A stretch of 64,000 nucleotides of DNA from JACVRX01 sp963831385 (GTDB lineage Bacteria; Actinomycetota; Actinomycetes; Jiangellales; Jiangellaceae), in assembly GCA_963831385.1 (NCBI GenBank), contig CAWHPW010000011.1, positions 248,001 to 312,000 on the forward strand, in the 5' to 3' direction. The translations under genes were made by a program, and so were the position numbers. The notes beneath the pieces were generated by a model, which worked only from the letters and a program-made list of their open reading frames with translations, was not told the DNA's origin and did not search any database. Positions 31,654 to 39,924 of the stretch are shown here, piece after piece. The first letter of the stretch is position 1; the number at the start of each line of letters is the position of its first letter.

Positions 31654-32418
31654 TCAGGCCCCCACCGCGTGCACCCCTCCGTCCACGTGCACGATCTCGC
31701 CGGTGGTCTTGGGGAACCAGTCCGACAACAGCCCGACGACCCCACGTGCTGCCGGCTCGGGATCGGACAGGTCCCAGCCCAGCGGTGCGCGCCGATCCCA
31801 GACGCCCTCGAACTGGTCGAAGCCGGGAATCGACCGCGCTGCCATCGTCTTGACCGGCCCGGCGGAGACCAGGTTGACCCGCACGTTCCGACTACCGAGG
31901 TACTTGGCCAGGTAGCGGGCAGTCGACTCGAGTGCGGCCTTGGCGACGCCCATCCAGTCGTAGCCAGGCCACGCGACCTGGGCGTCGAAATTGAGCCCGA
32001 CGACCGAGCCGCCGTGTGGCATCAACTCCAGGCTCGCCATTGTCACCGACTTCAACGAGTAAGCGGAGACATGCACAGCGGTGGAAACGTCCTCGAACGA
32101 GGTACTGAGAAAACCGCCTCCCAGCGCACTCTGCGGGGCGAAAGCGACCGAGTGCACGACTCCGTCGAGGCGGTCGAGGTGAGCGCCGACCCGCTCGGCC
32201 AGCGTGGCGAGGTGCCCGTCGTCCTGTACGTCGAGTTCCACAACTGGTGGCGGGTCGGGCAAGCGCTTGGCAACTCGCTCGACCAAGCTCAACCGGCCGA
32301 AGCCGGTCAACACCACTGTCGCGCCCTCGGCCTGGGCGAGACGGGCCACGTGAAAGGCGATCGATGCGTCGGTGAGAACACCGGTGACAAGGATGCGCTT
32401 GCCGTCGAGGATGCCCAT
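31654..32418 (-). CDS. inhA: Enoyl-ACP reductase (InhA/FabI type)
   Basis: This 254-residue NADH-dependent reductase performs the last step of the fatty-acid elongation cycle. The divergent SDR nucleotide motif is at residues 11-30 (VTGVLTDASIAFHVARLAQ), NAD loop VELDVQDDGHL, and the catalytic Tyr and Lys lie in YDWMGVAKAALES with the InhA-type YxxMxxxK spacing. It is close to mycobacterial InhA over its whole length but about 15 residues shorter. The ATG at 32418 follows immediately after the fabG stop with no gap, the same fabG-inhA gene pair as in mycobacteria. Confidence 0.93.
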   Translation of the reverse strand: MGILDGKRILVTGVLTDASIAFHVARLAQAEGATVVLTGFGRLSLVERVAKRLPDPPPVVELDVQDDGHLATLAERVGAHLDRLDGVVHSVAFAPQSALGGGFLSTSFEDVSTAVHVSAYSLKSVTMASLELMPHGGSVVGLNFDAQVAWPGYDWMGVAKAALESTARYLAKYLGSRNVRVNLVSAGPVKTMAARSIPGFDQFEGVWDRRAPLGWDLSDPEPAARGVVGLLSDWFPKTTGEIVHVDGGVHAVGA

Positions 32419-33123
32419 TCAGTGCCCCATTCCGAGCCCGCCGTCGACGGGGATGACCGCTCCGGTGATGTACGCCGCCTCGTCGCTCGCCACCCAGCGC
32501 ACCACTCGTGCGACCTCGTCTGCCGAGGCGTACCGGGCCAGTGGGATCCCGGCGAGGATCTCCGCCCGGCGTTCGTCGGAGAGTCCCGCCGTCATGTCCG
32601 ACTCGACGAATCCGGGTGCGACGACGTTGACCGTGATGCCCCGGCTGCCGAGCTCACGGGCGATGGACCGGGCCATTCCGATCAGCCCCGCCTTGGTCGC
32701 CGCGTAGTTGGTCTGGCCCGGTGAGCCGAGCAGGCCGACCACGCTGCCGATCAGCACGATGCGACCTTTGCGGGCCCGCAGCATGCCGCGGGCTGCCCGC
32801 CGGACGACCCGGAACGCCCCAGTGAGGTTGGTGTCGACGACGGCGCGAAAGTCGTCGTCGCTCATCCGCAACAGCAAGGTGTCGCGGGTGACGCCGGCAT
32901 TGGCAACCAGAACCTCGACTGGTCCGTGCCGCTCCTGAACCTGATCGAAGGCAGCATCGACGGAGTCTTGGTCAGTCACGTCGCAGCGCACGCCGCTCAG
33001 GCCGTTGGGAGGCTCACCGCTGCGATGGGTGATCGTGACCACGTCGCCGTTGTCGGCGAAAGCCTGAGCGATGGCCAAGCCGATTCCACGATTCCCTCCG
33101 GTGACGAGTACGCAACGGCTCAC
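32419..33123 (-). CDS. fabG: 3-oxoacyl-ACP reductase FabG (MabA-like)
   Basis: This 234-residue SDR enzyme reduces beta-ketoacyl-ACP. The NADP motif TGGNRGIG is at residues 8-15, NAGVTRDTLLLRM follows strand 4 as in all FabG proteins, and the catalytic Ser, Tyr and Lys are in IGSVVGLLG and YAATKAG. The C-terminus ends GAVIPVDGGLGMGH, the usual FabG end. GTG at 33123 is preceded by GGGAG. It abuts inhA, so the two enzymes of one elongation cycle are made from one message. Confidence 0.95.
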   Translation of the reverse strand: MSRCVLVTGGNRGIGLAIAQAFADNGDVVTITHRSGEPPNGLSGVRCDVTDQDSVDAAFDQVQERHGPVEVLVANAGVTRDTLLLRMSDDDFRAVVDTNLTGAFRVVRRAARGMLRARKGRIVLIGSVVGLLGSPGQTNYAATKAGLIGMARSIARELGSRGITVNVVAPGFVESDMTAGLSDERRAEILAGIPLARYASADEVARVVRWVASDEAAYITGAVIPVDGGLGMGH

Positions 33124-33232
33124 CCGAGCTCCCTTCGCTGGTTAGCGTGCGCCGACGCTACCGTTCGCGATTGGAGGTATGCGGCGGAGTAGCCCGCCAG
33201 TCGTTCGGGATGTCAGAGCGAGCCCCAGCTGG

Positions 33233-33442
33233 TCAGGAGTCCTCGAGGCGGAACCCGATCTTCATGCCGACCTGCCAGTGCTGGACAGCGCCATCGACGA
33301 TCTGGCCGCGGATCTCGGTCACTTCGAACCAGTCGAGGTGACGCAGCGTCTCAGCTGCTCGTACGATCCCGTTGCCAACCGCGGCATCGACACCGTCTGA
33401 CGAGGTCCCGACGATTTCAGTGACCCGGTAGGTGCGGTTCAT
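33233..33442 (-). CDS. Dodecin family flavin-binding protein
   Basis: This 69-residue protein has the dodecin signature: YRVTEIVGTSSDGVDAAVGN at the N-terminus (the flavin-stacking region), then WFEVTEIRGQIVDGAVQHWQ and VGMKIGFRLE. Dodecins form hollow 12-mers that store FMN, riboflavin or coenzyme A derivatives. The length is standard (about 65-75). ATG at 33442. It is divergent from the DUF3099 gene. Confidence 0.93.
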   Translation of the reverse strand: MNRTYRVTEIVGTSSDGVDAAVGNGIVRAAETLRHLDWFEVTEIRGQIVDGAVQHWQVGMKIGFRLEDS

Positions 33443-33574
33443 GGCAGTCCTCTCAGTCGAACGGGCCCGATCGGGCCGATGCGGTCGCCGCCCATGATCC
33501 CGGACACCGGGTCCGACACCGGGATTGGTCGTCCCGCTCTGGCGAGAGTCGCATCGGCGACCTACGGTGAAGGG

Positions 33575-33898
33575 GTGAGCACCGCTCCCCACCGCCGCGA
33601 CGATCCGGTTCAGTCGGTCACCACCGCTCGTCCGGGCCACAGCGACGACATCGACGTTCGCCAGCGTCGATACCTGCTCATCATGGCTGTTCGAATAGCG
33701 TGCATACCACCCGCGATCATGGTGCAGGGCTGGCTTCGTTGGGCGTTCATCCTGGGTGCAGTGGTCCTGCCATACGTCGCCGTGGTGGTCGCAAACGCCG
33801 CGCGTCGGAGCGAGCCTGGAATGCTGGTTCCAGTCGTTCCGCAGCCCCGACCAGCGCTCCCGCAAGGTCGTTCGGGCAACGCTCACGACACCGCGTAA
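33575..33898 (+). CDS. DUF3099 family membrane protein
   Basis: This 107-residue actinobacterial protein has the family core: VTTARPGHSDDIDVRQRRYL then two hydrophobic helices (LIMAVRIACIPPAIMV; FILGAVVLPYVAVVVANAA) and a basic, proline-rich tail. GTG at 33575, preceded by AAGGG, is preferred to the upstream in-frame ATG at 33479 because the latter adds 32 non-conserved residues running through the divergent promoter region. Function unknown. Confidence 0.8.
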   Translation: MSTAPHRRDDPVQSVTTARPGHSDDIDVRQRRYLLIMAVRIACIPPAIMVQGWLRWAFILGAVVLPYVAVVVANAARRSEPGMLVPVVPQPRPALPQGRSGNAHDTA

Positions 33899-33983
33899 CC
33901 AACCTTCACGCGTCAAAGATTCCGTGCAATACTCCGTCCGCGCGCGTTCCGTGTTCCCCCGTCGGTGCGCGTCGTGACGGCGA

Positions 33984-34015
33984 CGCCGGGCAGCTTCCCC
34001 CGTGGCTGCCCGGCG
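33984..34015. terminator. Probable bidirectional terminator hairpin
   Basis: CGCCGGGCAGC (33984-33994) pairs perfectly with GCTGCCCGGCG (34005-34015) around a 10-base loop; TTGT follows on the plus strand. It lies between the convergent DUF3099 and moaA genes. An 11-bp GC stem with little U-tract is the usual form of intrinsic terminator in high-GC actinobacteria. Confidence 0.7.
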
Positions 34016-34057
34016 TTGTCCCGCATGAAGAATGCGTCCTGAACCCAGGTCTTGCTG

Positions 34058-35047
34058 CTACCCGCCGATGGCCGACATCGGCCTGGCTGGCTGCAAAAAC
34101 CCAGGCTCGTTGATGCCGTGACCAGGCAGTTTGCGCGCCATGGCCACCCTCCAGCGCCGAGCCAGCTCGGCGTCACTGGCACCGTCGCGTAGTGCTCCGC
34201 GCAAGTCGGACTCCGTGCGTGCGAACAGGCAGGCACGAACCTGACCATCGGCGGTCAGCCTGGTGCGATCGCAGGCTCCGCAGAACGGCCGGGTGACCGA
34301 ACCGATCACCCCGACCCGAGCCGGACCGCCATTCACCAGCCAGGTTTCCGCAGGAGCACTGCCACGTTCGTCGGCACCGACCGGAGTCAGCCGGAACTCA
34401 GCAGCCAGGCTGGTCAGAATCTCCTCGGCGGTCACCATGTCGCGGCGGTTCCAGCCGTGCTGCGGGTCGAGCGGCATCTGCTCGATGAATCGCATTTCGT
34501 AACCACGGTCGAGCGCCCAGCGCAGCAGCCGGGGTGCCTCGTCGTCGTTGATTCCGCGCATGAGCACAGCGTTGATCTTGACGGGGGTCAGGCCTGCGGA
34601 GGCTGCCGCAGCGAGGCCGTCCAGCACATCGCGCAGCCGGCGCCGCCGGCTGATCGCCTCGAATCGCTGCGGGTCGAGCGTGTCCAGCGACCCGTTGATC
34701 CGGTCCAGGCCGGCTTCGGCGAGGGGCTGTGCCAGCCGGCTGAGCCCGATTCCGTTCGTCGTCAGCGACAACTCCGGTCGTGGCAGCAATCGTGCGCACC
34801 GCCGGACGATGTCGACCAGCCCCTTACGAAGGAGGGGTTCGCCTCCGGTGAACCGAACCTGACGAATGCCAAGCCGTTCCACGGAGATCCGCACGAGTCG
34901 GACCACCTCGTCGTCGGTCAGCACATCGGGTGATGGCAGCCAGTCGAGCCCTTCAGCCGGCATGCAGTAGGCGCAGCGCAGGTTGCAGCGGTCGGTCAGC
35001 GAGACCCGCAGGTCGGTCGCGATGCGGCCGTACCGATCGACGAGCAC
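34058..35047 (-). CDS. moaA: GTP 3',8-cyclase MoaA
   Basis: The 329-residue radical SAM enzyme starts molybdenum cofactor synthesis by converting GTP to 3',8-cyclo-GTP. The N-terminal 4Fe-4S cluster motif is CNLRCAYC at residues 22-29 within SLTDRCNLRC; FTGGEPLLR binds SAM; the C-terminal cluster cysteines are in FCGACDRTRLTADGQVRACL; the protein ends in Gly-Gly, which is essential in MoaA. All key residues are intact. GTG at 35047 with GGGAGG about 7 bases upstream. No other moa gene is in the window. Confidence 0.97.
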   Translation of the reverse strand: MLVDRYGRIATDLRVSLTDRCNLRCAYCMPAEGLDWLPSPDVLTDDEVVRLVRISVERLGIRQVRFTGGEPLLRKGLVDIVRRCARLLPRPELSLTTNGIGLSRLAQPLAEAGLDRINGSLDTLDPQRFEAISRRRRLRDVLDGLAAAASAGLTPVKINAVLMRGINDDEAPRLLRWALDRGYEMRFIEQMPLDPQHGWNRRDMVTAEEILTSLAAEFRLTPVGADERGSAPAETWLVNGGPARVGVIGSVTRPFCGACDRTRLTADGQVRACLFARTESDLRGALRDGASDAELARRWRVAMARKLPGHGINEPGFLQPARPMSAIGG

Positions 35048-35136
35048 AGCTGCCTCCCTCCGACGCCCGCGGGGCTGTGCTGTTCAGCCTAAGCCCCTCA
35101 GCCGACGCCATCGCGGGTTCGGTCTACCGTCGTTAC

Positions 35137-35919
35137 GTGTTCCGGTTGCTGGCTACTCGCCGTTGGCTGGTGCGCATCCTCGCCGGGATTGTCCTCGTAG
35201 TCGCATTCGTCCGGCTGGGGATCTGGCAGCTGGACCGCAACGAGGAACGGGCTGCTCGGAATGCGGTCATCGAGAGCAACACCCGGCATGAACCGGTACC
35301 GGTCACTGCACTGCTAGAACCTGGCGTTCCGGTCGAGGCGGACGTGGTCTGGACGCCGATTCGTGCGACGGGCAGCTACGACGTGGAAGAGCAGCTGATC
35401 ATTCGGTTGCGCCCGCTCGACGGCCGGCCGGGGGTCCATGTCCTCACGCCGCTGATCACCGAGAGCGGCGACGCGCTGCTCGTGGACCGGGGTTTCGTTC
35501 CCCAAGACGGATCGGCGTCTGGCACCCCGGACGTTCCGGAACCGCCCTCCGGTGAGGTCGAGGTCATCGGCCGGATCCGCGCCAGTGAGGAAGGCCGCGG
35601 AACCGGCGGCGATCCAGCGACAGGAGCGGTCCGCTACATCGACGTCGACGAGATCGCCGCGACGCTTGACTATCCCGTCCTCGGTGCGTGGGTCGAGGTG
35701 ATCGACGAACGGCCACCGCCGGTGACGGCGCCGGTGCGGGTGCCTGAACCGACCTTGGACGCCGGACCGCACCTGTCGTACGCCGTGCAATGGTTCCTCT
35801 TCGCGTGCATCGGGATCGGCGGATTCGTGATTCTCGCTCGGGCGGAGTCGCGGTTCCGGCGCGAGGACGAGCTGGCAGCCACCGATCGCGAGCGGCAGGC
35901 AGCCGGGTCCGGTTCATGA
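35137..35919 (+). CDS. SURF1 family cytochrome oxidase assembly protein
   Basis: The 260-residue membrane protein has the SURF1 layout: helix 1 at about residues 10-30 (LVRILAGIVLVVAFVRLGIW, then QLDRNEER, the family motif), a large extracytoplasmic domain (GSYDVEEQLIIRLRPLDGRP; LLVDRGFVPQ; YIDVDEIAATLDYP), and helix 2 near the C-terminus (HLSYAVQWFLFACIGIGGFV). SURF1 helps insert haem a into cytochrome oxidase subunit I. GTG at 35137. It is divergent from moaA, with 89 bases between. Confidence 0.9.
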   Translation: MFRLLATRRWLVRILAGIVLVVAFVRLGIWQLDRNEERAARNAVIESNTRHEPVPVTALLEPGVPVEADVVWTPIRATGSYDVEEQLIIRLRPLDGRPGVHVLTPLITESGDALLVDRGFVPQDGSASGTPDVPEPPSGEVEVIGRIRASEEGRGTGGDPATGAVRYIDVDEIAATLDYPVLGAWVEVIDERPPPVTAPVRVPEPTLDAGPHLSYAVQWFLFACIGIGGFVILARAESRFRREDELAATDRERQAAGSGS

Positions 35920-35946
35920 CTGGGCACAAGGGGGACAGGGAGGACC

Positions 35947-37743
35947 ATGGCTGGCCTGATCGAGGACCACGGTCTGCTCGGTGATCTGCATACTGCGGCG
36001 TTGGTCTGCCGCGACGGCACCATCGACTGGCTGTGCTTGCCCCGGTTCGACTCGGGTGCCTGCTTCGCCGCCCTGCTCGGGGACCAGCGGCACGGTTTTT
36101 GGCGACTGGCGCCACCGGGAGCAGGCAATGCCGACCGTCGGCGGTACCGGGGCGACACCATGATCTTGGAGCAGGAGTGGGACACGCCGCAGGGCAGCGT
36201 CCGGGTCACCGACTTCATGCCGCCCAGCGACGGTGCCCACGACCTCGTCCGCATCGTCGAAGGATTGTCCGGTCGGGTTCACGTCCATAGCGAACTGCGG
36301 CTGCGCTTCGACTACGGGCGCTCGATCCCCTGGGTGCATCAGGTCGACGGGCAAATCGTCGGTGTCTGCGGACCCGACGCCGTGGCGCTCCGCAGCGATG
36401 CCCCAACATACGGCCGTGACTTGACCACGCACGCAGACGTAGTGGTCTCCGAAGGCGAACGGGCCGCGTTCGTCATGACCTGGTACCCCTCGCACCTGCC
36501 ACCTCCCACGGCAGCAGAGCCCTACGAAGCGCTCGACGGGACCGAACGGTTCTGGTCGGACTGGGCCGGGAGGTGCACCTACACCGGGCCATACCGCGAG
36601 GCCGTCCTCCGATCCCTGCTCACCTTGAAGGCACTGACCTACGAACCCACCGGCGGTATCGTCGCGGCGCCCACGACGTCGCTACCCGAACACATCGGAG
36701 GTGTGCGCAACTGGGACTACCGGTACGGCTGGCTCCGCGACTCCGCGTTCACGCTCGACGCGTTGATCCGCAGCGGCTATGTCGACGAGGCGAGGGCATG
36801 GCGAGACTGGTTGTTGCGCTCGATCGGAGGCAACCCGGCGGATCTACAGATCATGTACGGGGTGGCGGGTGAGCGGCGGCTCGTCGAAAACGAATTGCCG
36901 TGGCTACCCGGATACGAGTCGTCCCGGCCGGTGCGGGTTGGCAACGCCGCTGCCGACCAGTTGCAAATAGACGTCTACGGCGAGGTCATCGACACTCTCA
37001 GTCGGGGCCGCGGACACGGTCTGCCACTCCAACGACATGCGTGGGCCTTGCAGGGCCATCTCCTACGTCGCCTGGAGGAGCGGTGGGAGGAGCCGGACGA
37101 GGGCATCTGGGAGATTCGCGGCCCGCGCCGGCACTTCGTGCACTCGAAGGTGATGGCGTGGGTGGCCCTCGATCGGCTGGTTCAGGACAGCCCGAAGTAC
37201 GACATGCCCATACGGCCCGGCGACCTCGACCGGTGGCGGGCATTGCGCGCGACGATCCACGCCGAGGTCTGCGCCAAGGGCTTCGACGCCGAGCGCAACA
37301 CTTTCCTGCAGTCGTACGGTGGCCGCGCGGTGGACGCCTCGCTGCTGCAGGTCCCCATTGTCGGGTTCCTGCCGCCCGAAGACCCTCGCGTGGTCGGGAC
37401 GGTCGACGCCGTTCTCGCCGAGCTGTCGACGGACGCCGGCCTCGTCCTCCGGTACCGAACCGAACACGAGGTCGACGGTCTGCCCGGCGATGAAGGGGCA
37501 TTCCTTGCCTGCAGCTTCTGGCTGGTCGAAGCGCTGCATTTGATCGGCCGGCGGGAGGAGGCTAGGGATCGGTTCGAGGCCTTGCTCGCCCTGCGTAATG
37601 ATCTAGGCCTGCTGGCGGAGGAGTACGACCCACGCATCAACCGGATGGTCGGCAACTTTCCCCAAGCATTGAGCCATATCCCCCTGGTCACCGCCGCACT
37701 GCTGCTCTCCGACGTGCCCAAGCCACCGACAGGTAGGGCCTAG
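35947..37743 (+). CDS. GH15 family glycoside hydrolase (trehalase/glucoamylase-like)
   Basis: The 598-residue enzyme has an N-terminal beta-sandwich (about residues 1-240; IEDHGLLGDLHTAALVCRDG, then TIDWLCLPRFDS) and a C-terminal (alpha/alpha)6 barrel beginning near NWDYRYGWLRDSAFTLDAL. General acid Glu is in PDEGIWEIRG, general base Glu in LLAEEYDP. This arrangement matches the actinobacterial GH15 group that includes mycobacterial trehalase; alpha-glucan substrates are also possible. ATG at 35947 has GGGAGG 3 bases upstream. Its stop overlaps the convergent PPOX gene through CTAG. Confidence 0.92.
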   Translation: MAGLIEDHGLLGDLHTAALVCRDGTIDWLCLPRFDSGACFAALLGDQRHGFWRLAPPGAGNADRRRYRGDTMILEQEWDTPQGSVRVTDFMPPSDGAHDLVRIVEGLSGRVHVHSELRLRFDYGRSIPWVHQVDGQIVGVCGPDAVALRSDAPTYGRDLTTHADVVVSEGERAAFVMTWYPSHLPPPTAAEPYEALDGTERFWSDWAGRCTYTGPYREAVLRSLLTLKALTYEPTGGIVAAPTTSLPEHIGGVRNWDYRYGWLRDSAFTLDALIRSGYVDEARAWRDWLLRSIGGNPADLQIMYGVAGERRLVENELPWLPGYESSRPVRVGNAAADQLQIDVYGEVIDTLSRGRGHGLPLQRHAWALQGHLLRRLEERWEEPDEGIWEIRGPRRHFVHSKVMAWVALDRLVQDSPKYDMPIRPGDLDRWRALRATIHAEVCAKGFDAERNTFLQSYGGRAVDASLLQVPIVGFLPPEDPRVVGTVDAVLAELSTDAGLVLRYRTEHEVDGLPGDEGAFLACSFWLVEALHLIGRREEARDRFEALLALRNDLGLLAEEYDPRINRMVGNFPQALSHIPLVTAALLLSDVPKPPTGRA

Positions 37744-38165
37744 CCGTCTCTGCCCACATAGCTCGGGCTTTGCACGCTCACCCGTTCGACGACCTTCGAT
37801 GGCGTGAGCCGTACGACCAGCCGCACTTCAGCCGGCCGATGCTTCCACGGCTTGCCGGTGTATTTGCGGGACAGCTCGTCGATCAGTTCGTCGCCACCCT
37901 CCTCGACCATGGCTACAGTGCCGCGGACCTCGACGTATTGGAACGGGTCGGCGGGGTCGTAGGCGCACAGCGACACCCGCGGGTCGCGAGCCATGTTGGC
38001 AGCCTTGCGGCGGCCCCGGATCGTCGACATCAGCATCTCGTCGCCGTCCCGGCGGATCCACACAACACTGGCCTGCGGACCGCCATCGGCATTCAACGTC
38101 GTGAGCACGGCATAGGTCGAAGCATCGACCAGACGCCGCGTCATCGGCGGTAGCGAGGTCGTCAT
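37740..38165 (-). CDS. PPOX-class F420/FMN-dependent flavoprotein
   Basis: This 141-residue split-beta-barrel protein belongs to the pyridoxamine 5'-phosphate oxidase-like superfamily: YAVLTTLNADGGPQASVVWI, then GRRKAANMARDPRVSLCAYD and YVEVRGTVAMVEEGG. The motif order fits the small F420-binding FDOR-B type, which reduces or protects quinones and other substrates. The exact cofactor cannot be decided. ATG at 38165 overlaps the sirtuin stop as ATGA. Confidence 0.85.
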   Translation of the reverse strand: MTTSLPPMTRRLVDASTYAVLTTLNADGGPQASVVWIRRDGDEMLMSTIRGRRKAANMARDPRVSLCAYDPADPFQYVEVRGTVAMVEEGGDELIDELSRKYTGKPWKHRPAEVRLVVRLTPSKVVERVSVQSPSYVGRDG

Positions 38166-38932
38166 GCCGCCACTTCACCCAGCAGTGCCGGCAGGACCGA
38201 CGAGATCGGGGCCCGCAGCACACCATCTGCCCGGGCGTCGTACGGAGTCGGCTCTGCGTTGACGACGACGAGCCGCGCGCCGGCAGAGAGCGCCAGGTCA
38301 CATAGGCTCGCTACCGGCTGAACCTGCAAAGAGGTCCCCACGGCGAGCAGCACGTCACAATCCCGGGCGGCGTACATGGCCGCATGCCACACCTGAGGCT
38401 GCAGCGACTGACCGAACGAGATCGTCGCCGACTTCAGCAGGCCACCGCAGCGCAGGCACTGGGGGTCCTCCTCGCCCGCCTCGACCCGGGCGAGCACGCT
38501 ACGCATCGTCGTCCGATCGCCGCAGGCGAGACATACGGCCTGCCAGATCGTGCCGTGGATCTCGATGACGAGCGCCGGGTTGGATCCTGCCCGCTGATGC
38601 AACCCGTCGACGTTCTGCGTGATCAGCGCCCGAAGCTGGCCGGTCCGCTGCAGATTCACGATGGCTCGGTGGCCGGCATTCGGCGTGGCGGTCCAGGCGG
38701 CGTGCGCGCGTCTGTTTCGCCATGCCTGCTTCCGTAGTTCTGCGTCTGCGACGTAGCGGTCCAGGGTGGACAGCTGCTGTGCCGCCGGGTTGACCGTCCA
38801 CACCCCGTTGGGGCCGCGGAAGTCGGGGATGCCGGAATCGGTCGAGATGCCGGCACCTGTCAAGACCGTTACCCGCTGCGCACTGGAGATCATCGCCGCG
38901 ACTCGCTCGACCTCTGCCGTGTCCACCAGCAT
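38162..38932 (-). CDS. NAD-dependent protein deacylase (sirtuin)
   Basis: The 256-residue Sir2/CobB-like protein removes acyl groups from lysine using NAD. Motifs: TGAGISTDSGIPDFRG at about residue 25-40, TQNVDGLHQRAG near 105, the active-site His in EIHGT, four zinc cysteines (CLAC and CLRC), and VGTSLQVQPVASL near 205. All catalytic residues are present. ATG at 38932; its stop overlaps the flavoprotein start by 4 bases, so translation of the two is coupled. Confidence 0.93.
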   Translation of the reverse strand: MLVDTAEVERVAAMISSAQRVTVLTGAGISTDSGIPDFRGPNGVWTVNPAAQQLSTLDRYVADAELRKQAWRNRRAHAAWTATPNAGHRAIVNLQRTGQLRALITQNVDGLHQRAGSNPALVIEIHGTIWQAVCLACGDRTTMRSVLARVEAGEEDPQCLRCGGLLKSATISFGQSLQPQVWHAAMYAARDCDVLLAVGTSLQVQPVASLCDLALSAGARLVVVNAEPTPYDARADGVLRAPISSVLPALLGEVAA

Positions 38933-39155
38933 GCAATGAGGCTACGGCGGCAATGCCGTGGACGCTCCCGCCGGCTTCCCAACCGCACCCTAACCATTGG
39001 CACGCTGGACTGCTCCACAAAAGCCGCAAATCAGGCGCGATGACGGCGGTTACCGTGCCAATACGCGACGGCTGAGCGTGCCAGTGCGTGGATAAGACCG
39101 GAGGCAGCTGGGAGCGAACGAATCGGCCGAACCGGCCGTGCGGCAGGATGACCGG

Positions 39156-39911
39156 ATGGATCTCGGGCTGGCTGGACGCGCGTACATCGTCACGGGAGCG
39201 AGCCGCGGGCTGGGGAGAGCAGTCGCCGAAGCCCTGGTGTTCGACGGAGCCAGGGTTTTGCTCTCCGCGCGGCACGCCGAACACGTCGACACGGCCGCAG
39301 CTCAGCTCGGCCGCGATGCCGCCGGGATAGCCGCCGACAACGCCGACCCAGACACCGCCGAACGCCTCATCATCGCTGCCCACGAGCACTTCGGCCGGCT
39401 GGACGGCGCGGTCCTCAGTGTCGGTGGGCCGCCGACCGGCAGCGCCGTCGACACTCCCGACGAGGATTGGCGAGCCGCGTTCGAGACCGTCTTCCTCGGT
39501 GCGGTACGGCTGGCGCGCACGATCGGGGTCGCACTCGACGACGGCGGCTCTGTGGTCTTGGTGCTGTCCACCTCGGTTCGGGCTCCCCTGTCAGGTCTCG
39601 CGATCTCCAACGGGCTCCGCCCCGGGTTGGCCATGGTCGCCAAACAACTCGCCGACGAGCTCGGTCCGCACGGAGTGCGGATCAACGGTCTGATGCCGGG
39701 CCGGATCGAAACGGATCGGGTCCGCCAACTCGACGCACTCGAAGGCGATCCTGACGAGGTCCGGTCGAGGCGCGTCGCCGGAATTCCGCTCCATCGCTAC
39801 GGTCACCCATCGGAGTTCGCCAAGGTGGCCGCGTTCCTCGTATCCCCGGCCGCGTCGTATGTCACGGGCACCGTATTGGCCGTCGACGGCGGAGCCTTGC
39901 GGACCCCGTGA
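39156..39911 (+). CDS. Atypical SDR-family oxidoreductase lacking the catalytic Tyr
   Basis: The 251-residue SDR fold protein has nucleotide motif TGASRGLG at about residues 13-20 and ends VTGTVLAVDGGALRTP like FabG. The usual YxxxK is replaced: LSTSVRAPLSGLAISNGLRP followed by GLAMVAKQL has SN...R...K and no Tyr at the catalytic position. A known FabG-like subgroup with LSNxxR has the same change. It may use another mechanism or be a binding protein. ATG at 39156 is preferred; GTG at 39138 would add six residues. Confidence 0.85.
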   Translation: MDLGLAGRAYIVTGASRGLGRAVAEALVFDGARVLLSARHAEHVDTAAAQLGRDAAGIAADNADPDTAERLIIAAHEHFGRLDGAVLSVGGPPTGSAVDTPDEDWRAAFETVFLGAVRLARTIGVALDDGGSVVLVLSTSVRAPLSGLAISNGLRPGLAMVAKQLADELGPHGVRINGLMPGRIETDRVRQLDALEGDPDEVRSRRVAGIPLHRYGHPSEFAKVAAFLVSPAASYVTGTVLAVDGGALRTP

Positions 39912-39924
39912 CAGCCGACTCGTC

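Noticed and set aside
38997..39061. Inverted repeat TTGGCACG ... CGTGCCAA upstream of the atypical SDR gene.
   Set aside because: Arms of only 8 bases separated by 49 bases are expected by chance in a GC-rich gap, and no regulator gene is adjacent to give it meaning.
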